Origin: Elusimicrobiota bacterium
Lineage (GTDB): Bacteria > Elusimicrobiota > Elusimicrobia > JACQJP01
DNA length: 56,310 nt
NCBI GenBank assembly: GCA_016204975.1
Contig: JACQJP010000030.1
Location: 1 to 56,310, forward strand
Direction: 5' to 3'
Part shown: positions 50,950 to 56,310 of the stretch, piece by piece
Layout: each line of letters starts with the position of its first letter
Position numbering within the stretch: the stretch's first letter is position 1
Translations under genes and position numbers: made by a program
The notes under the pieces: model-generated
Database searches by the model: none
The model's input: only the letters and a program-made list of their open reading frames with translations
Told to the model about the DNA's origin: nothing

Positions 50950-52698
50950 ATGAGAAGACTTGCGATTCTGTTTTTAGCCTGGGGTGTGGTAGCGTTTTCT
51001 CAGGAGAATGTGCGGGCAGGGGCGGATGTGGACTGCGGTCCTGCGGAACAAATCAGGGCCCTTTTAAAAGAGGTGGACTCTTGTCATGGTGTTTCTCAGG
51101 GGCTGGATTCCGTTTTTTCCTCTTGTGTGGCTCCCCTTCAACGGCTTCTTAAAAAAGCAGCTGCGGGAGCCGCCGAGGATTCTGAAGATTTATACGGGCT
51201 GACCTCCGAGGCGATTAAGGATTTTGTTTGTGTGCAGTATTATAATTCTTCTTCCGGCCAGTCCCTGTATGTTAGAACTTGTGTGACGGACTACACCAAA
51301 AGGGTTCGCGCTACTTTCCCCCCGGCCTGTCGTCAGAAAGAGGAGCAGTCTGAGTCCAGGCACACGGCCCAAAGTTTCCAGCTCCGGGAGGTCGCGGTTC
51401 CGGTTGCTTCCTTGCAGGCGGCGGTTGCCTCCGGGGTCAACTTTGACAACTCCGGGTCCTTCCCGGCTTTCTCGGGGCTTCTCGCCTCCAATTTTACGGC
51501 GGGCAGTTTTTCGAGCCTCAGTCTCCAGGGCCCTCCGGGAAGTAAGCCTCCTCAGGGACCTCCAGGCAGTAAACCCCCCCCGCAGGGGCCACCCGGAAGC
51601 AAGCCGCCTGGCGGAGATGATAAGCCTCCTTCCTCCTCGCCCCCTCCCTCCCGGCCTACCCCTGTATTCGTGGCCCCGGCGCCTCCGCCGGCTTGGTGGA
51701 ACACGGTGGATGAGGAGGAAATCCTCTGGCTGGATGGGCCGTTTTCCGAGCGGGACCTCAGTTGGCAGCAGGGTTCCTGGGATGGGGAAACGCGTTGGGT
51801 GACGGGATGGTACCCCTGGCCCAGGACCTTCGTCAGCGTGGGGCGCGAGGCGGTCTCCGAGAAGTTTATCCGCACCCCGGAAAACCAGGATCAAACCTTC
51901 CGCGTCAATCTGGTCAGCCGGCAGACGGTGACGGTCAAACAGTGCTACTACCGGGCCTACTATGATGTAGAGTGGAACAGCTTCGAGGGAGCCTGGGTGG
52001 GGGTTGGCCCCAACGGCGGTTTTCGCTTCTATCGGTCGTCCTGCTACCGCTCCACCAACTATGGTCCGCGTGAGGAGGATCTCACCCGCCAGGTGTCGGT
52101 GCGGTTCGCTTCCTCTGGAAAACCTATCCTGCCTTGGGAGCAAGAGCTCTTCCGCGTCACGTTTGACGGGCGCAATGTGGGCGTTTTCCCTGTTAATACG
52201 AATAGTGGCCCATCCTATGAGTATCAACCTATCTCCAATGACGGCTACTCGGTGGTTTTGCAGCCTGGAAGAAAGCTGCTTAACTCCCCTTTTCCAGGCG
52301 GAGTAAATCTCCGGGTGGAGCCCACCTCTGATGGCAGGGGTTTTCGCCTCCAGGTGATTGACTGGTGGACAGATTACTACGATAAAATCCCTGGGGAAAC
52401 GCTGGAGCTTTACGTATTGATTGAGGATGCAACCGGCTTGCAGCGCGATCTCTTTGAGTACAGTAAGCGGAATCCTCTGCGACTGGTCACCTATCAGCAA
52501 AGAGACATCCAGAAATCTTCAGGTGAAGCGGAGAATCCTAAGACTTTGGAGATTCGCGGGCCTTGGCAGGCAGATTGGCTTTCTCCTGGGAGCAAGCCCC
52601 GCAGGCAATACAATGTGACCTGGAGTTTCCGGAGAACGGGAAGCAACATCTCCAATGGCTCCTGGATAGACAAGGGGAGGATATTCGTTCAGTTCTAG
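50950..52698 (+). CDS. Secreted protein with collagen-like QGPPGSKPP repeats
   Basis: A 582-residue protein 41 bases after the giant gene, with a signal peptide (LAILFLAWGVVAFSQ). The N-terminal domain has a cysteine-rich helical segment (CGPAEQIRALLKEVDSCHG, SSCVAPLQ, FVCVQYY, RTCVTDY, PPAC). Then three tandem QGPPGSKPP repeats and a PPSSSPPPSRP linker at about residues 195-235. A beta-rich C-terminal domain with many tryptophans and tyrosines (CYYRAYYDVEWNSFEGAWVGVGPNGGFRFYRSSCYR) ends in the aromatic FVQF. The architecture suggests a surface-exposed binding protein. I recognise no named family. Confidence 0.7.
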   Translation: MRRLAILFLAWGVVAFSQENVRAGADVDCGPAEQIRALLKEVDSCHGVSQGLDSVFSSCVAPLQRLLKKAAAGAAEDSEDLYGLTSEAIKDFVCVQYYNSSSGQSLYVRTCVTDYTKRVRATFPPACRQKEEQSESRHTAQSFQLREVAVPVASLQAAVASGVNFDNSGSFPAFSGLLASNFTAGSFSSLSLQGPPGSKPPQGPPGSKPPPQGPPGSKPPGGDDKPPSSSPPPSRPTPVFVAPAPPPAWWNTVDEEEILWLDGPFSERDLSWQQGSWDGETRWVTGWYPWPRTFVSVGREAVSEKFIRTPENQDQTFRVNLVSRQTVTVKQCYYRAYYDVEWNSFEGAWVGVGPNGGFRFYRSSCYRSTNYGPREEDLTRQVSVRFASSGKPILPWEQELFRVTFDGRNVGVFPVNTNSGPSYEYQPISNDGYSVVLQPGRKLLNSPFPGGVNLRVEPTSDGRGFRLQVIDWWTDYYDKIPGETLELYVLIEDATGLQRDLFEYSKRNPLRLVTYQQRDIQKSSGEAENPKTLEIRGPWQADWLSPGSKPRRQYNVTWSFRRTGSNISNGSWIDKGRIFVQF

Positions 52699-52728
52699 CA
52701 CCCTCCACAGAATTTCGGGTACCAGCCG

Positions 52729-52745
52729 GGCGCCCAGAGGGCGCC
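52729..52745 (+). repeat. GGCGCCC-AGA-GGGCGCC hairpin
   Basis: A perfect seven-base GC stem with a three-base loop, 28 bases after the stop of the collagen-like gene. There is no T tract behind it, so it is at best a weak terminator or an mRNA-stability hairpin. Confidence 0.5.
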
Positions 52746-52792
52746 AGCGTGCTAGCCGTAGTTTTTAACGGTCGGCAGGTGGAAGTTTCGTT

Positions 52793-55120
52793 ATGAACAG
52801 AGATTCCAACTGGCTCAAGTTGGTTTCAGTTGTTTTGTCCGGCGCTTTGATTCTGACTGCACCGGGTCTGGAGGCTTACAGCGCCTTTGCGGCGGGAACG
52901 GTGGGAGCCAAACAGGTTGGCCTATCTGGCCGCAACGTCCGCGCTCCTGGAGGGGGAGTGGTTTCCCTACAGGTTTCTGATGTTTCCTGGCAGACGCCGG
53001 GCATAGATCCCACAGCCTTCAACGCCATCCATGCCGCCGCTCTACTTCAAAAACCCCAAGATTCAGGGATTTCTTTCGGCCGGATGGGGGAAGATGCGGT
53101 GGGATGGGGCCTGCCTGGAAGGATGGAGCTTGTCCCGGATCTGAAAAGAGCTTTTGGGCTGCTCAATCCTGCGGAGGATGACATAGGGATGGTCCCTGAT
53201 GCTCCCGGGAAGGTCCGGGGGCAGGAGGCAATCCAGGAAGGTTCCCGGGTGGACCTAGGTGGTATTGTGGGTGAGGTGAGAGATGCTGTTGCGGAGAAAG
53301 ACATTGGGAAGCAATATGTCCGCGTCGGAAAACCTTACCAAAACAGTGTCCCTTTGCCTGCCGCGGTGGTTTTCCCGGGGGCGGTACTGAGGGATTCGCG
53401 GCCCTCCGGTAAGATGAGCCTTTCCGGACAAAAGCCTGGAAGCGCCTCAGAGGGTAGTTCTTTTGGGGGTGCGGATCCCGCAAAACCCGGGGCGCCGGGA
53501 AGGCCGGGAGATCCAGGGAAACCCTCGGTTCCACGGCCGGGTCCTTTGTGGAGCGGCTTTAATTTCGACTTTCGGTATACGGAAGGAATCTCGAGGTATC
53601 GCAGACGAATTCTCGAACAGGCTTTTGGCAAGGATAGGGGGAAGGTGATTCGGTTTGGCCGAGAAACCCTGGGAATTCCAGAGAGGGAAGAGGTGACATT
53701 TAAGGTTTATTACTTCGGATGGCCTGCTAGTTTGCCGGAAAGAGGGCCTGAGAGCCTTATTTACTACAGCATTGTGGCCCTTCAGAAAGGGAGCCTATTG
53801 AGCTATGGGGCTTTTGGAGCTTTAGTAGATTCCGAGAACCAAACCGTGTTTCAACTGATTGATGATAGATTGCAGAAAGGTTCTTCGAAAGATTCCTCCA
53901 GTCCCAGGCCTCGAGATGGTGAAAAGGGGATGACAAGGATTAAGCCGCTGATCCTTTTTGGAGTGGCCTTGACGGCCTTGGCGGTGGCGGTGCCTTTGAG
54001 CGCGGCGAATTTGACTGTTTCTGTTGGATTCGGCGGGTTGTGGCTTCGAGATCTGGCCATGTTGGCTACAGTGATGGCTGTGATGCTGGCTGGGATTCGT
54101 TGGTTGGATCACCAGGAGACGAGCCTGGTTAAAGGGCTTTCCGTGCGGTTTTTCCTGTTGGTGTTGGCTCTAGGTGCCGGTGCGCTGGTTGTTCGTTTTA
54201 TTGATTGGTCCTGGATTGCCGCTTCCGGTGCCTCTCTGTCTTGGCTGGGATTTCCCTTGGCGGGTTTGGCGTGGGTTGCGCAAAATGGATCGGAGTCCGA
54301 CGGCCAGCCTGAATCCGCGAGTCCTCTTCTTCATGACAGAATCGTGGAGGGTTTGAAGAAGGCTGGATTGAATCCCGAGGATTTTGTGACGGATATTCGA
54401 AAACTTCTTGCGCCGGGGGCGGAGAAAAATATTCTGGAGCGCGGTTGGAAGAAGGAGGAATCCTCTCAAGCAGGGTTGCGAGTCTATTCTTTAGGAGATG
54501 CTGTTACCTTTAAGACGGGTCAGCGAGCGACTTACGCTTTGAATGGCTTGGTTTACCTGACCACTTTTGCGGGCCCCGTCATGCAAGCCATCGCCGTGGA
54601 TTCCTCTGGCAAGGTCGTTTTCAACGAGATCCACCGCCTGGATCGAGGGGAGGCGGGTGTTGCGGGTGAATTCACGTCTGATGTTCAGGTGAAGGATCAA
54701 TCCTCGGCCGCATCGGCTCAGAATAGGGGTTCAAGCGGGGAGCTAATAGAGGTTCCGGTGGGGTCTTTTTTGACCTTACTGGTGTTTGTGGCGTGGGCTG
54801 GTTTTCTAAGTCTGCATCCAAACCCCGTACTGCCCACTTGGGTCTTTGTTCTATTTTCTCTTGGGGTCTTTTTTTCGGGCGCTGTCTTTTCTGCTTCGGT
54901 TGCCTTTCGAGCCGTTCGGTGGTTCAATCGGGGATTCTATAAAATGTTACTTAGGAGCAGAGCTCCGGATGATCCGCTCCCTTCCGATGAAGAGATTGAT
55001 AATATGAATTTCAAAGGTTGGGCGGTTGGGGCTGCCATCGCCGCTTTCTTTGTGGGAGGATATTTAGGGCTGAGTTACTTCATGTATCTGTTCAAGTCGC
55101 TGTTTGCGGCAGGCCCGTAG
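52793..55120 (+). CDS. Modular secreted/membrane protein, paralogue of the giant protein
   Basis: A 775-residue protein. The N-terminus MNRDSNWLKLVSVVLSGALILTAPGLEAYS is a near copy of the giant protein's start. A unique soluble part follows, then the Pro-Gly linker GRPGDPGKPSVPRPGPLW (about 234-251), another unique domain, cassette 3 PRDGEKGMTRIKPLILFGVA (373-405), two or three hydrophobic helices, a soluble stretch, and two to four more helices at the C-terminus (EVPVGSFLTLLVFVAWAGF, LFSLGVFFSGAVFSASVAF, AIAAFFVGGYLGLSYFMYLFKSLF). No catalytic motif recognised. Same order of modules as in the giant protein, but shorter and with different unique parts. Confidence 0.8.
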   Translation: MNRDSNWLKLVSVVLSGALILTAPGLEAYSAFAAGTVGAKQVGLSGRNVRAPGGGVVSLQVSDVSWQTPGIDPTAFNAIHAAALLQKPQDSGISFGRMGEDAVGWGLPGRMELVPDLKRAFGLLNPAEDDIGMVPDAPGKVRGQEAIQEGSRVDLGGIVGEVRDAVAEKDIGKQYVRVGKPYQNSVPLPAAVVFPGAVLRDSRPSGKMSLSGQKPGSASEGSSFGGADPAKPGAPGRPGDPGKPSVPRPGPLWSGFNFDFRYTEGISRYRRRILEQAFGKDRGKVIRFGRETLGIPEREEVTFKVYYFGWPASLPERGPESLIYYSIVALQKGSLLSYGAFGALVDSENQTVFQLIDDRLQKGSSKDSSSPRPRDGEKGMTRIKPLILFGVALTALAVAVPLSAANLTVSVGFGGLWLRDLAMLATVMAVMLAGIRWLDHQETSLVKGLSVRFFLLVLALGAGALVVRFIDWSWIAASGASLSWLGFPLAGLAWVAQNGSESDGQPESASPLLHDRIVEGLKKAGLNPEDFVTDIRKLLAPGAEKNILERGWKKEESSQAGLRVYSLGDAVTFKTGQRATYALNGLVYLTTFAGPVMQAIAVDSSGKVVFNEIHRLDRGEAGVAGEFTSDVQVKDQSSAASAQNRGSSGELIEVPVGSFLTLLVFVAWAGFLSLHPNPVLPTWVFVLFSLGVFFSGAVFSASVAFRAVRWFNRGFYKMLLRSRAPDDPLPSDEEIDNMNFKGWAVGAAIAAFFVGGYLGLSYFMYLFKSLFAAGP
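53909..54007 (+). repeat. 99-bp cassette, copy 3, in the paralogue
   Basis: The same unit as at 47927 and 49715, encoding PRDGEKGMTRIKPLILFGVA and ending VPLSAA. It is in the same relative place between the linker domain and the membrane helices, so the cassette travels as part of a larger module. Confidence 0.9.
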
Positions 55121-55177
55121 GGAGAGGGGGGATCGAGGAATTCGGAGGATAGTCAATTCAAGCCAGGGAGGCGGACA

Positions 55178-56310
55178 ATGAGAATGTGGTACGGGGCGGC
55201 GGCGGTTCTTTTGAGCGGGGTGCTGTTGGTCCAGGCCGAAGGCTCGGTCATAGATTCCATTAAACAGACGGCTGTGGAAAATGAGATCACCGTAGGCTAT
55301 CGCCTGCATCAGGGGATTCCTCGCGGCTATATTGCCGAGACTCCTGAGAAGATGGTTGAGCTTTTGTCCCTGGGATATACCCCTGAAGTTTGGGAGGCGG
55401 ATTCCGAAGCCCTCTATGTGGCTCAGACGGCAGAGGAGTTGGCCCAACTGAAGGGGGAGGTTCAAAGGCAAAGGGAGGTCTCCCAGATCCAGGAGGCTGT
55501 GGGAGAGGGCATCCATTATGTGTTGGCGACGAGTGCGATTGAGTCTATAGAGCCAATCGGCAACGAGGCCTCGGCCGAGGCCTCGGCGGTTGCTGCGGCT
55601 CCTTCTGCCTCCCATGGAGATTCCGGTTCCGGCAGCACGGTCAACATCATTCCCGCCATCCTGTTTCAGGGGGGATTTGGGCAGACCGAGGCGGACAAGA
55701 CCTTCGGCAGCCTGGGGTTTTTTGTCCGGGGTCTGGTTCCCTTCAACGGCCAGGACGATCACCGGGGAGGCTTCTTTGTGGACGGGGGCATTGACTATGC
55801 CTTCGCGGGCCGCAAGACCATCCAACTGGAGCGGGTGATTGAAGATTTCAATCGAAGAGGCAGCATCCGCGATTGGGAGATCATCCGGGAGACCTTTCAG
55901 ACGCGCTCGGGCTTAAACGAGCTTCAGTTTTTTGCCGCCGGGTTGCAGACCCCTCGGCTGGGGCCCTTGGCCTTGGAGTTGGCCCTGCGCTTGGGCTACG
56001 GCTGGGACGATCCCCGTTGGAAGACCATACAGGAGAGATGGTTCCGGGAATTGATCAGCATAGGCCCTTGCCGGGATAGGGAGGGAAACACCACCGGAGG
56101 CACCTGCGAAGAGTGGAGGACCCGGCTTTTGGATCGCGAGACGCGTGAAATCGGTCCCGGGGAGAAAAACGCCGGATTTTTGACCAGCGCGGTGGCCGCG
56201 CTTCGGGTGGCGGCGACCCCCAACTTCGATCTCCGAGTGGAGTTTTCCAGAGTCTTCTCAGGCCACCCCTCCACCAGCGCCAACCGCATCAGCTTCGGAG
56301 GGGTCTATAC
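55178..56310 (+). CDS. Outer-membrane-like protein, N-terminal part, runs off the window
   Basis: An ATG at 55178 starts a frame that stays open to the last base (377 codons), missed by the ORF track because it lacks a stop. Signal peptide AAAVLLSGVLLVQAEG, a helical segment with glutamate and glutamine (AQTAEELAQLKGEVQRQREV), an alanine/serine-rich linker (EASAEASAVAAAPSASHG), then beta strands such as GSTVNIIPAILFQGGF, GFFVDGGIDYAFAG and LALELALRLGYGW. The end is outside the window. This layout suggests an outer-membrane barrel with a periplasmic helix. No family named. Confidence 0.6.
   Translation, partial: MRMWYGAAAVLLSGVLLVQAEGSVIDSIKQTAVENEITVGYRLHQGIPRGYIAETPEKMVELLSLGYTPEVWEADSEALYVAQTAEELAQLKGEVQRQREVSQIQEAVGEGIHYVLATSAIESIEPIGNEASAEASAVAAAPSASHGDSGSGSTVNIIPAILFQGGFGQTEADKTFGSLGFFVRGLVPFNGQDDHRGGFFVDGGIDYAFAGRKTIQLERVIEDFNRRGSIRDWEIIRETFQTRSGLNELQFFAAGLQTPRLGPLALELALRLGYGWDDPRWKTIQERWFRELISIGPCRDREGNTTGGTCEEWRTRLLDRETREIGPGEKNAGFLTSAVAALRVAATPNFDLRVEFSRVFSGHPSTSANRISFGGVY

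Noticed and set aside
51190-52500. 436-residue minus-strand ORF opposite the collagen-like gene
   Set aside because: No start signal, arginine-rich low-complexity composition and no domain; a shadow of the plus-strand gene.
52500-52796. ORF 52563-52796 as a gene between the collagen-like gene and the paralogue
   Set aside because: It mostly overlaps the collagen-like gene in another frame and lacks a ribosome binding site.
1-56310. Window as a closed circle, with the barrel fragment at base 1 completing the partial gene at the end
   Set aside because: Joining the ends puts the two reading frames out of register; the joined frame meets a stop after about 40 codons.

Overview
The window looks like a chromosomal segment of an uncultured Gram-negative bacterium. 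The evidence for an outer membrane is two PorV/PQ-type barrels, an OprP-type porin, MlaA/MlaC, and C-terminal barrel ends at both window edges. GC content is fairly high, genes are tightly packed on both strands, and most starts have a GGAGG-type ribosome binding site. PorV-like proteins, many secreted proteins of unknown family, and a single-fold bacterial histone suggest a lineage of the Elusimicrobiota/Omnitrophota/Bdellovibrionota kind. No marker here fixes the phylum, so this is a suggestion only. I see no CRISPR array, prophage, insertion sequence or rRNA.

Layout. 1-7.7 kb: the end of an outer-membrane protein, a PorV-like protein with a cargo-like FlgD-Ig protein, then a minus-strand Fur-family regulator and an apbE/porin/FMN-binding/membrane-protein operon. 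Matching palindromes precede fur and lie near the apbE start. queG lies upstream. 7.7-9.5 kb: tRNA-Pro, msrA, tRNA-Arg, a 39-residue membrane protein and terC. 9.5-16.5 kb (minus): a lipid-trafficking operon mlaA-mlaC-RND-AI-2E, an acidic secreted protein, a GAF/HD-GYP protein and a cold-shock protein. 16.6-23.3 kb (plus): a MoCo-carrier-like protein and a phenylacetate-type CoA-thioester operon (aldehyde dehydrogenase, thioesterase, PaaG-like, PaaA-like, 3-hydroxyacyl-CoA dehydrogenase, a small CxxC protein, thiolase).

23.3-30.3 kb: MFS transporter, cyclophilin, DoxX, UppP, SixA, a hypothetical protein, family-4 uracil-DNA glycosylase, a MauE/DsbA-like pair and transaldolase. 30.4-38.5 kb: an envelope and protease region with a repeat protein, two adjacent M48 proteases, a PrcB-like lipoprotein, a bacterial histone, a LolA-like protein, and an M1-peptidase-like protein that has lost all zinc-binding residues. 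38.5-42.5 kb: mnmG, rsmG, a membrane protein and an MA-clan protease. 42.6-44.1 kb: a probable toxin-antitoxin pair (XRE plus DUF6036 nucleotidyltransferase) under a clear sigma-70 promoter, with a 36-bp palindrome reaching the start codon.

44.2-56.3 kb: a secreted-protein locus. A PorV-like barrel and a structured, terminator-bearing leader precede a 1613-residue protein, a collagen-like-repeat protein, a 775-residue paralogue of the first, and a partial outer-membrane protein. The two paralogues share an N-terminal export segment, a Pro-Gly linker, and a 99-bp cassette encoding an internal signal-peptide-like segment (three copies, 85-93% identical). This mosaic is the best candidate for an undescribed system. 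Two intergenic repeat families, TTGCAAAAGTCC half-sites and GGTCC/CCTAGGAC/GGGCCC leaders, also recur and are not explained by the annotated genes.
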